Below, piece after piece: positions 45,837-52,366 of a stretch of 64,000 bases of DNA. The notes under the pieces were generated by a model. It searched no databases and was not told the DNA's origin. It saw nothing but the letters and a program-made list of their open reading frames with translations. The stretch's first letter is position 1; the number at the start of each line of letters is the position of its first letter. Source of the DNA: Litoreibacter albidus (lineage in GTDB: Bacteria; Pseudomonadota; Alphaproteobacteria; Rhodobacterales; Rhodobacteraceae); contig NZ_FNOI01000001.1 of assembly GCF_900107015.1 (NCBI RefSeq), positions 126,501 to 190,500 of the forward strand, in the 5' to 3' direction. A program made the position numbers and the translations under genes.

Positions 45837-46025
45837 CTAGAACGAGGTGGTGGCCGTCTGATTGCTGAGGTTGCCGTCGACGTCGCCGGTTAAGTCCTGC
45901 GTGCCACCAATGACGACCCCCATCGAGGCCAGCGCTAACCCTATAATTCCGGCCGACAGGATAACCCAGTCGAGTGTAACGGCACCGGTTTCGCTTCCCA
46001 AAAAACGGGACACTAGGTATTTCAT
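45837..46025 (-). CDS. Flp-type pilin-like protein
   Basis: A 62-residue protein with the shape of a Tad prepilin: short basic leader (MKYLVSRFLGSETG), then AVTLDWVILSAGIIGLALASMGVVIGG, a hydrophobic helix right after the cut site Gly. The usual Glu-Tyr of Flp is Asp-Trp. The ATG at 46025 is chosen; the longer frame adds non-pilin sequence. A nine-base inverted repeat (45806-45814 with 45830-45838) overlaps the stop. Diverged from the three pilins further on, so perhaps a minor subunit. Confidence 0.75.
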   Translation of the reverse strand: MKYLVSRFLGSETGAVTLDWVILSAGIIGLALASMGVVIGGTQDLTGDVDGNLSNQTATTSF

Positions 46026-46185
46026 ACTCTTCTCCGACAGAACGGACGCGGTGCGCCCGTAAATAGGAGGTATTGCAGTCAAATAAGGCGAAAATTGGAA
46101 GCATTATGGCGGTTTTGCCATAATTCGCGATTTTGGTGGAAACGGTTTGTTTCCCGCCCGTGCGCCGTCGCTGGCCTTGAGCCGC

Positions 46186-46380
46186 TTAGAAGGTAGAGAT
46201 GATGTCTTGCTGCTTAACTTGGTAGTTGTCAGCGTGGTCCAGATCCTCAACGCCTCTGATGACGCCAGCGACAACGAATATGCCCAAGACAAAGATTACG
46301 CCGCCCAACCCAACAATTTCAGGAGAGATGGCGCCGGTTTCGTCGGCGGCGAAGGTCTTGATTTGCATCTTAAAGCTCAT
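46186..46380 (-). CDS. Divergent Flp-pilin-like protein
   Basis: A 64-residue protein opening MSFKMQIKTFAADETGAISPEIVGLGGVIFVLGIFVVAGVI. The FAADETGA part before the hydrophobic helix matches the leader of the neighbouring pilins, but the residues after the cut site are AISPEI rather than AVTVDW; Glu is retained at position 5 of the mature form. The C-terminal half is different and acidic (VEDLDHADNYQ). Probably a minor pilin or pilin-related protein. Confidence 0.65.
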   Translation of the reverse strand: MSFKMQIKTFAADETGAISPEIVGLGGVIFVLGIFVVAGVIRGVEDLDHADNYQVKQQDIISTF

Positions 46381-46536
46381 GGCATGTCTTTCTTCGTCGT
46401 GGCGTCGGAGAGTAAATGGTTAGGCGTGTGACTAACTGTTTACTGTAATGAAATATTGCAGGCGATAACGGCAAAAGTTTGGCGGCAATGGATCATTGTT
46501 GTCGCACCTGGGTTCAACTGGAAGGGGAATGGCAAA

Positions 46537-46562
46537 GGCCGCGCCCTATGCAGAGCGCGGCC
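46537..46562 (-). terminator. Pilin gene terminator 1
   Basis: GGCCGCGC (46537-46544) with GCGCGGCC (46555-46562), ten-base loop. On the minus strand it is followed by TTTGCC. The same kind of hairpin follows the two other main pilin genes, about 32 bases after each stop. Confidence 0.7.
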
Positions 46563-46594
46563 CGATATCTGCGTCGCGAATTGCGACGAGCAAC

Positions 46595-46789
46595 TTAGAA
46601 TGTGGTTGTCACACCCTGTGTTGTCAGCTGTGTTTCGATGTCGCCGGACAGTTTTTCCAGACCGTCGGATACGGATGCCATAACGGCGATGCCCAGGCCA
46701 ACGATGGCAGCGGTCAGAACAACCCAGTCAACAGTTACAGCGCCGGATTCGTCTGCTGCGAAATTTTTGATCATTGCGTTCAGTGTCAT
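46595..46789 (-). CDS. Flp-type major pilin-like protein, copy 1
   Basis: A 64-residue prepilin (MTLNAMIKNFAADESG, then AVTVDWVVLTAAIVGLGIAVMASVSDGLEKLSGDIETQL). The cut is expected after ESG by CpaA. Glu5-Tyr6 of standard Flp is Asp-Trp. It shares about 90 percent of residues with copies 2 and 3 and differs in IVG/LVG and the tail (VTTTF instead of VSAAF). Own ribosome site GGAGGGATATACT, own upstream box (46929-46950) and own terminator: a monocistronic, probably strongly expressed unit. Confidence 0.85.
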   Translation of the reverse strand: MTLNAMIKNFAADESGAVTVDWVVLTAAIVGLGIAVMASVSDGLEKLSGDIETQLTTQGVTTTF

Positions 46790-46928
46790 AGTATATCCCT
46801 CCAAGGATTTAGTTTGGTAAGTTTCCAAGTTCACAAGACGTACGTTTGACTCAGCCAGCCTCTGTTCTAGACTGCGTCGACGTCATAACACCGATTTATC
46901 GCGTCAAATCGGGGCAAGAATTGGGCGC

Positions 46929-46950
46929 GAATGGTACCTTTTCTTAACCA
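46929..46950 (-). promoter_or_regulatory. Conserved upstream box of pilin copy 1
   Basis: On the coding strand it reads TGGTTAAGAAAAGGTACC followed by ATTC. It contains TTAA-N7-TACC, close to a CtrA site. The same block is present ahead of copy 2 and, damaged, ahead of copy 3, each about 140 bases from the start codon. Confidence 0.5.
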
Positions 46951-46990
46951 AGCCACACACGGGTATTGGGGGCAGAGGGGGAACGACAAA

Positions 46991-47014
46991 GGCCGCGCTC
47001 CGAAGAACGCGGCC
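46991..47014 (-). terminator. Pilin gene terminator 2
   Basis: GGCCGCG (46991-46997) with CGCGGCC (47008-47014), followed on the minus strand by TTTGTCGTT. It ends the transcript of pilin copy 2. Confidence 0.7.
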
Positions 47015-47049
47015 CAATATCCAAATCGCCGTAGTAGGCGACAGGCAGC

Positions 47050-47244
47050 TTAGAATGCTGCGGATACGCCTTGCGTAGTCAGCTGTGTTTCGATGTCGCC
47101 GGACAGTTTTTCCAAACCGTCGGAAACAGAAGCCATAACAGCGATGCCCAGGCCAACGAGAGCTGCGGTCAGAACAACCCAGTCAACAGTTACTGCGCCG
47201 GATTCGTCTGCTGCGAAAGATTTGATCATTGTGTTCAGTGTCAT
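47050..47244 (-). CDS. Flp-type major pilin-like protein, copy 2
   Basis: A 64-residue prepilin whose product is identical to that of copy 3 (47508-47702). Leader MTLNTMIKSFAADESG, mature start AVTVDW, helix VVLTAALVGLGIAVMASV, tail TTQGVSAAF. The ribosome site GGAGGGATATACT and the upstream box are shared. Its product is the likely main pilus subunit. ATG at 47244 is the start; a longer reading includes the ribosome site. Confidence 0.88.
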   Translation of the reverse strand: MTLNTMIKSFAADESGAVTVDWVVLTAALVGLGIAVMASVSDGLEKLSGDIETQLTTQGVSAAF

Positions 47245-47385
47245 AGTATATCCCTCCAAGGATGTAATAAGTCAGTTTCAAAGTTAACCTGACGCTTAAT
47301 CGACCCAGCCAGCCTCTGTTCTAGACTGTGTCGCCGCCTTGGTATGCAGCATGTATCGCGCTCAATCGGGGCCAGATTGGGGCAT

Positions 47386-47407
47386 GAATGGTACCTTTTC
47401 TTAACCA
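47386..47407 (-). promoter_or_regulatory. Conserved upstream box of pilin copy 2
   Basis: The same 22 bases as at 46929-46950, with TTAA-N7-TACC on the coding strand, about 142 bases before the start of copy 2. Confidence 0.5.
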
Positions 47408-47448
47408 AACGGAAAGAATAGAGCGTAGAGGCTGGTTAGAACGACAAA

Positions 47449-47472
47449 GGCCGCGCTCCGAAGAACGCGGCC
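47449..47472 (-). terminator. Pilin gene terminator 3
   Basis: GGCCGCG (47449-47455) with CGCGGCC (47466-47472), followed by TTTGTCGTT on the minus strand; the duplicated twin of terminator 2. Confidence 0.7.
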
Positions 47473-47507
47473 CAATATCCAAATCGCCGTAGTAGGCGAC
47501 AGGCAGC

Positions 47508-47702
47508 TTAGAATGCTGCAGATACGCCTTGCGTAGTCAGCTGTGTTTCGATGTCGCCGGACAGCTTTTCCAAACCGTCGGAAACAGAAGCCATAACAGC
47601 GATGCCCAGGCCAACGAGAGCTGCGGTCAGAACAACCCAGTCAACAGTTACTGCGCCGGATTCGTCTGCTGCGAAAGATTTGATCATTGTGTTCAGTGTC
47701 AT
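47508..47702 (-). CDS. Flp-type major pilin-like protein, copy 3
   Basis: A 64-residue prepilin identical in protein sequence to copy 2; the two coding regions differ by two silent bases near the 3' end. Same leader, cut site and ribosome site. Its upstream box has lost the TTAA half, so its expression may differ from the other copies. Two copies of one pilin may raise dosage, or the duplication may simply be recent. Confidence 0.88.
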   Translation of the reverse strand: MTLNTMIKSFAADESGAVTVDWVVLTAALVGLGIAVMASVSDGLEKLSGDIETQLTTQGVSAAF

Positions 47703-47843
47703 AGTATATCCCTCCAAGGATGTAATAAGTCAGTTTCCAAGTTAACCTGACGCTTGATCGACCCAGCCAGCCTCTGTTCTAGACTGTGTCGCCGTCTTGG
47801 TATGCAGCATGTATCTTCCTCAATCGGGGCCAGATTGGGGCAC

Positions 47844-47860
47844 GAATGGTACCTTTTTCG
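47844..47860 (-). promoter_or_regulatory. Truncated upstream box of pilin copy 3
   Basis: GAATGGTACCTTTTT is kept but CTTAACCA is replaced by CGCACCC, so the TTAA half of the putative CtrA-like site is missing. The 370-base gap 47703-48072 otherwise holds the copy 3 promoter and the upstream region of the transglycosylase gene. Confidence 0.4.
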
Positions 47861-48072
47861 CACCCTTACATAAATGCGCTGAAATTCGTTCATCATGTTG
47901 ATTTGAAAGAAGTTTAATGTGATTTCGGGCAAAACACGCCCCCGCGCTGTCCCATAACCTGCGTCAATGCTGGCACAGGGTTTCGATTGTTGCGCAGATC
48001 AGGTGGTGTCAACGCCCTTTTTCTGCGATGGTCTGGAAAAAGAAAAATACCAACGGCAAGTCGGGCAGGCTC

Positions 48073-48885
48073 ATGTCGATTAAAATTCGCGAGATTATTC
48101 TGCTACTGTGTTTATGCGTAGCGGGCTCAGGTAACGCTGCAGAGCTGAAACCTGCATTTGGGGGTAACTTTACCTTCAAGAAAATTGCGCCGCCCAGTAA
48201 GGGCGCGAAAAAGCTGATCACCATCCAGATACAACCAAAGCCCAAGACGCCCAAAGTCGCGGCGACCCCGAAAGGGGCGGCACCTAAGGCACCGTCGAAA
48301 GTGGATTGGTTCTGGCAAGCCGTGTCGCCATCGATAGAGGCTTCCGGCCCCGGGCGCTTCACGCACGCTGTGGCGAGCCTTGGAACGGCCCCCAAGGGGA
48401 GTGCGGTCGCCGCGCCGCGGTTGGAGACAATGCAGGCCATCGCAAGCCAGCACGGGACGACGATTTTGCTGGAGACGTTGAACAAGAAGATATCGCCCGC
48501 ATTCGTTCTCGCGCTGATTTCGGTGGAATCAGGTGGACGTGTCGCTGTTGAAAGTAACAAAGGCGCTCAAGGCCTGATGCAGCTGATCCCCGACACCGCG
48601 GCGCGTTTTGGCGTGACCGACAGCACCGACCCCGTCCAGAACATCAAGGGCGGCGTGGCGTATCTTGAGTGGTTGATGACGGAATTCGCTGGCGACCCGA
48701 TCCTTGCGTTGGCGGGTTACAACGCTGGCGAGAATGCCGTGAAGAAACACAAAGGCGTTCCGCCGTATCCTGAGACGCGAAATTATGTGCCAAAAGTTCT
48801 GGCGGCCTGGAAAGTGGCCAGAGGCATGTGCCTGTCGCCGCCAGAACTGGTCTCCGACGGCTGCGTATTTCGGACAAAAGGCTAG
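48073..48885 (+). CDS. Lytic transglycosylase (SLT domain), exported
   Basis: A 270-residue protein with a signal peptide (MSIKIREIILLLCLCVAGSGNA) when started at 48073; ATG 48028 would add 15 charged residues in front. A Lys/Pro/Ala-rich linker (about 30-90) precedes a lysozyme-like SLT domain: ALISVESGGRVAVESNKGAQGLMQLIPDTAARFGV with the catalytic Glu in VESGG, then LALAGYNAGENAVKKHKGVPPYPETRNYV. It cleaves peptidoglycan, likely to open a path for the tad pilus next door. It is on the opposite strand to the pilins. Confidence 0.9.
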   Translation: MSIKIREIILLLCLCVAGSGNAAELKPAFGGNFTFKKIAPPSKGAKKLITIQIQPKPKTPKVAATPKGAAPKAPSKVDWFWQAVSPSIEASGPGRFTHAVASLGTAPKGSAVAAPRLETMQAIASQHGTTILLETLNKKISPAFVLALISVESGGRVAVESNKGAQGLMQLIPDTAARFGVTDSTDPVQNIKGGVAYLEWLMTEFAGDPILALAGYNAGENAVKKHKGVPPYPETRNYVPKVLAAWKVARGMCLSPPELVSDGCVFRTKG

Positions 48886-48888
48886 ACT

Positions 48889-50322
48889 ATGACACGCAAA
48901 CCACTGATTTTGGATGTCGACGGGACGCTCTTGCGCACCGATATGTTGTTCGAGACCTTTTGGTCCGCAATGGGGCGTGCGCCCATCGATACCTTGCGCG
49001 TGGCGGCAGGCAACCTGTCGGACCGCGCGCGGTTGAAGGCCGAGTTGGCGGCGCTCGCGGATTGCCGTGTCGATCTGATGCCCGTTGATGAAAACGTGCG
49101 CGACATGGCGCAGCAAGCAGCGGAGCAGGGGCACGAGGTGATACTCGCCTCTGCCTCGGACGAAAGCTTGGTCACTGCATTGGCAGCGCACCATGGGCTA
49201 TCCGGCCGCGTCTTTGCCTCGGATGGCGTGAATAACCTCAAAGGTGAGGCAAAGGCGGACGCGTTGGTGGAAGCTTTTGGCGAACGCGGTTTTCATTACG
49301 CGGGCAACGACGCATCCGACGTTGCGGTTTGGACGAAGGCCGACGACGTTATCATGGTTGGCGACCAGCCTGCGGCACGCGCGGCTTTGGAGGATGAGGG
49401 GCACGCGGTCACGCAATTGCCCGGCGGCTGGTCTTGGGCCAGCCTGATCAAAGCCATGCGCCCGCACCAATACGTGAAAAACGTGCTACTTTTGTTGCCC
49501 ATCATCGCGGCGCATAATTTCGGGCTTTCGGCCTTTCTACCCGTGCTGTTGGCGATTGTGTCCTTCTCGGCGGCGGCTTCGTGCATCTATCTGGTCAATG
49601 ATTTGCTTGATATAGACGCCGACCGACTTCACCCAACGAAGCGCAAGCGCCCGTTTGCCAGCGGGGCATTGCCGGTGAAGACGGGAATGTTTGCGGTGCT
49701 CGGCCTTGCGGCTGTGGCGTTGGGTGTTGCGGCGCTGTTGAACGCGGCCTTCTTGGGCGTTGTTGTGCTCTATATGATCTTGTCGCTGGCATATTCACTC
49801 AAGCTAAAGCGTATGCGCTGGGTCGATATCGCGACGTTGGCGGCGCTGTATACGATACGAGTCGTGGCGGGGGCGGCGGCGGCGCAGGTCTATGTGACAG
49901 GCTACATGCTGGTCTTTATCTTCCCCGTTTTTGTCACACTGGGCTGCGTTAAGCGGCTGACGGAATTGACGCTGGCCACGTCCGACGACCGTTTGCCCGG
50001 ACGTGGCTACGGCCGCCCGGACAGGTCGGACCTGCTGAACGTTGCAGGGTTGGGCATGTTTGGCGCATTGATGGTGTTCTTTTTGTATACGTTTACGGAG
50101 CAAGCCCGCTCGCTCTATCCCACGCAATGGCTGCTGTGGGTGGCGATGTTGCCCATCGGTGGGTGGCTGTTTCGTATGGTGTCGCTTGGGTATAAGGGCA
50201 AACAGGATTACGATCCGATTGTTTTTGCGATGCGCGACCGTCACGGAATATCGCTGATCCTGTTTGCTTTAACCTTGATGTTCTATGCGGCAGGTTTGTT
50301 CCAAAACGCCTTTGGCTTCTAA
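48889..50322 (+). CDS. HAD phosphatase-UbiA prenyltransferase fusion (DPPR synthase-like)
   Basis: A 477-residue fusion. Residues 1-185 form a HAD phosphatase with all four motifs: DVDGT (Asp9, Asp11), ASAS near 87-90, Lys118, and GNDASD with Asp141. Residues 188-477 form a UbiA-type membrane prenyltransferase with about eight helices; NDLLDIDAD at 237-245 is the first metal-diphosphate motif and the following RLHPTKRKRP matches decaprenyl-phosphate phosphoribosyltransferase (mycobacterial Rv3806c) better than ubiquinone UbiA. The expected product is polyprenyl-phosphoryl-5-phosphoribose, and the HAD domain would remove the 5-phosphate (inference). The gene converges on dprE2/dprE1-like genes, which would epimerise the ribose to arabinose. 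Start three bases after the transglycosylase gene. Confidence 0.85.
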   Translation: MTRKPLILDVDGTLLRTDMLFETFWSAMGRAPIDTLRVAAGNLSDRARLKAELAALADCRVDLMPVDENVRDMAQQAAEQGHEVILASASDESLVTALAAHHGLSGRVFASDGVNNLKGEAKADALVEAFGERGFHYAGNDASDVAVWTKADDVIMVGDQPAARAALEDEGHAVTQLPGGWSWASLIKAMRPHQYVKNVLLLLPIIAAHNFGLSAFLPVLLAIVSFSAAASCIYLVNDLLDIDADRLHPTKRKRPFASGALPVKTGMFAVLGLAAVALGVAALLNAAFLGVVVLYMILSLAYSLKLKRMRWVDIATLAALYTIRVVAGAAAAQVYVTGYMLVFIFPVFVTLGCVKRLTELTLATSDDRLPGRGYGRPDRSDLLNVAGLGMFGALMVFFLYTFTEQARSLYPTQWLLWVAMLPIGGWLFRMVSLGYKGKQDYDPIVFAMRDRHGISLILFALTLMFYAAGLFQNAFGF

Positions 50323-51056
50323 ACGCTGAGTTTTTTGAACAGTCGTTCAGGGATCGCCTTGATGATCCCCATGATCAGGCGCCAGAACCCCGGCGTGTAG
50401 ATCACGTCTTTGCGCTTCTCCACGGCTTTCAGGATATCGGCGGCGATTTTGTCCGGCGTGGCGACGAGAAACATCCCCTCGATCCCCCACGTCATGGCGG
50501 TGTCCACGAAACCTGGTTTTACGGTGACGACATGCCCGCCACTGCGGGTGAGCCTGTTGCGCAGACCGCTCAGGTAGGTGTGAAAGCCTGCTTTGGCCGA
50601 CCCATATACATAGTTGCCAATGCGCCCGCGGTCCCCCGCGACGGAGCCCACACCAGCAACAGTCCCGCCGCCGCGTTCTTCCATGTGGGGCGCGATCATT
50701 TGCAAGAAGGCGGCTGGCCCAGCGTAATTGTCGGTCACGGTGCCCGCGATCAGGGACGGATCTGCGTCGATCTGGTCTTGCGTCGGCATGGAGCCCACGA
50801 ACACGGCGACGTTGATCATCCCCTCCAGCGCTGTGGCGCTCTCTATAATCGGGGCGAAAGTGTTGGCGTCGCGGGCGTCAAAGCGAGCGGCTTGAGAAAA
50901 GGGAGCGCCTTGCAGGCGGCAGTCCGCCGCGCTGGCGTCCAGATCTTTCGCGTCGCGTCCTGCGAGGATGACATTCGCGCAGTCTCGCGCAACTGCACGA
51001 GCGAAGGCGCGCGCCATAGAGGACGTGGCCCCGAGGATGATCCAAGTTTCGGTCAT
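50319..51056 (-). CDS. dprE2: DprE2-like SDR (decaprenyl-phosphoryl-2-keto-ribose reductase)
   Basis: A 245-residue short-chain dehydrogenase. GATSSMARA is the nucleotide loop, Ser138 in GSVAGDRGR and Tyr151/Lys155 in YVYGSAK are catalytic. The C-terminal tail IYTPGFWRLIMGIIKAIP closely follows the pattern of mycobacterial DprE2, including a hydrophobic end that may touch the membrane. It would reduce the 2-keto intermediate made by DprE1 to polyprenyl-phosphoryl-arabinose with NAD(P)H. It overlaps dprE1 by four bases (ATGA) and the 3' end of the UbiA fusion by four. Confidence 0.85.
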   Translation of the reverse strand: MTETWIILGATSSMARAFARAVARDCANVILAGRDAKDLDASAADCRLQGAPFSQAARFDARDANTFAPIIESATALEGMINVAVFVGSMPTQDQIDADPSLIAGTVTDNYAGPAAFLQMIAPHMEERGGGTVAGVGSVAGDRGRIGNYVYGSAKAGFHTYLSGLRNRLTRSGGHVVTVKPGFVDTAMTWGIEGMFLVATPDKIAADILKAVEKRKDVIYTPGFWRLIMGIIKAIPERLFKKLSV

Positions 51057-52366
51057 GCGTGACTCCGGATGTTCAAGCGGCGGGTTTGGTCTGTTTCATA
51101 GGCCCCGTTAGGGTCTATTTCGGTGATGAGCTTGGCGAACTTTGCGACGTCTGGATACATGGAGCGTACATGCGCGGGCGACAACGTCGCGTCCTTGGCT
51201 AGATAAATACGCCCGCCTGCGTTCTTGGCGATTTCTTCAAGCTCCGCGATGAGGGCTTCTGCGGCCCCGCGATTGGGGAAGTCGACGGCGAGGGTATAGC
51301 CTTCCATGGGGAAGGACATCAGGCCTGCACGGCCCGGCCCCATGCGTTTAATCACCGCGAGCGGGGAGGCGAGGCCTTCGCGCCCGATCTTGTCTAGCAT
51401 CACGCGCAGAACTGTGGCCTCCGTAATCGGAACGACGCATTGGAACTGGTGGAAGCCGCGTTTCCCGTACAGGCGGTTCCATTCCAGAAGTTTGTCCAGC
51501 GGAAAGAAGAATTCGGTGATGGGCTTCACACTGGTGCGGCCATCTTCCGGCACGCGCCGGAAATAGGATGCGTTGAACAGTCGGACCACCGGATTGGAGA
51601 GCGCCCATTTGGGCGCGTTGAACGGCACCGACTTGGCGCGCTTGGCGTCGGGGACGAGGCCGTAGCCGGTTTCGGCTTCTTCCAGAATGCCGCGCCCGAG
51701 GGTTTCACCCTTCGCGGTCGCGTCGACCCAACCGACGGTATACGTGGATTGAGAGTTGTCCAAGGCTTCGAGGAAGTGATCTAGGTTTTCGATCCGCCGT
51801 TCCGTCACGGTGATCACGTCGCCTTTGCACGGCAGCAGTTTGATCTTTGCGGAGACGATCGCGCCCGTTTGTCCCATACCACCGACGGTGGCACGGAACA
51901 GTTTAGCGCCTTTGGACGGTCCGACCTTTTGGAGTTTGCCGCCATTCATCAAAGTGATTTCCGTGACATGCTGGCCGAAGGATCCCGCGCCATGGTGGTT
52001 CTTACCGTGCACATCATGGGCAATGCAGCCGCCGATGGTTGCGAAGCCGGTTCCCGGCATCACGGCGGGAAGCCACCCATCAGGCGCGAAGCGCCGTGCG
52101 ATATCACCGATGCGTGCGCCTGCTTCCACCTCCAGAATGCCAGTCTCTGGGTCGAAATCCAACAGCCGATCCATGCGGGTCATATCCAGAGCGTGGCCGC
52201 CGTCGTTCAAACAGGAGTCGCCATAAGACCGGCGCATGCCAAAGGCTGGTGCGCTTTGTTCGCTTTGGGCAGCGGCAAGCGTGGAGGTCCGCTCTGGGCG
52301 GGCGACTTTGGCGGTGGCGCTGTGGACGCGGCCCCAGCCTGTGTAGGTAAGAGTGTTCCAGATCAT
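51053..52366 (-). CDS. dprE1: DprE1-like FAD oxidase (decaprenyl-phosphoryl-ribose oxidase)
   Basis: A 437-residue FAD-linked oxidoreductase of the vanillyl-alcohol-oxidase fold. RRSYGDSCLNDGG (46-57), VMPGTGFATIGGCIAHDVHGKNHHGAG (102-128) and the YLAKDAT segment with Lys391 follow Mycobacterium DprE1 closely; Lys391 corresponds to the catalytic Lys418. It would oxidise the 2'-OH of polyprenyl-phosphoryl-ribose. The residue that is Cys387 in M. tuberculosis, the covalent target of benzothiazinones, is Ala360 here. Coupled by four-base overlaps to dprE2 and to the upstream membrane protein gene. Confidence 0.9.
   Translation of the reverse strand: MIWNTLTYTGWGRVHSATAKVARPERTSTLAAAQSEQSAPAFGMRRSYGDSCLNDGGHALDMTRMDRLLDFDPETGILEVEAGARIGDIARRFAPDGWLPAVMPGTGFATIGGCIAHDVHGKNHHGAGSFGQHVTEITLMNGGKLQKVGPSKGAKLFRATVGGMGQTGAIVSAKIKLLPCKGDVITVTERRIENLDHFLEALDNSQSTYTVGWVDATAKGETLGRGILEEAETGYGLVPDAKRAKSVPFNAPKWALSNPVVRLFNASYFRRVPEDGRTSVKPITEFFFPLDKLLEWNRLYGKRGFHQFQCVVPITEATVLRVMLDKIGREGLASPLAVIKRMGPGRAGLMSFPMEGYTLAVDFPNRGAAEALIAELEEIAKNAGGRIYLAKDATLSPAHVRSMYPDVAKFAKLITEIDPNGAYETDQTRRLNIRSHA

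Larger units (their letters stand above)
46981..47400. repeat. Tandem duplication unit A (pilin gene copy 2)
   Basis: This 420-base block recurs at 47439-47858, a shift of 458 bases. It includes terminator hairpin, pilin gene, ribosome site and upstream region. By eye I count about ten to twelve differences, only two of them in the coding part and both silent. The 38 bases between units are not repeated. Confidence 0.9.
47439..47858. repeat. Tandem duplication unit B (pilin gene copy 3)
   Basis: Second unit of the duplication described at 46981-47400. It is nearly identical up to 47858 and then diverges exactly inside the upstream box, so the right border of the duplicated block is visible. 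Confidence 0.9.

Noticed and set aside
47699-47932. 77-residue minus-strand frame upstream of pilin copy 3
   Set aside because: It covers the ribosome site and promoter region of the pilin gene, and the corresponding frame is not kept in copy 2.
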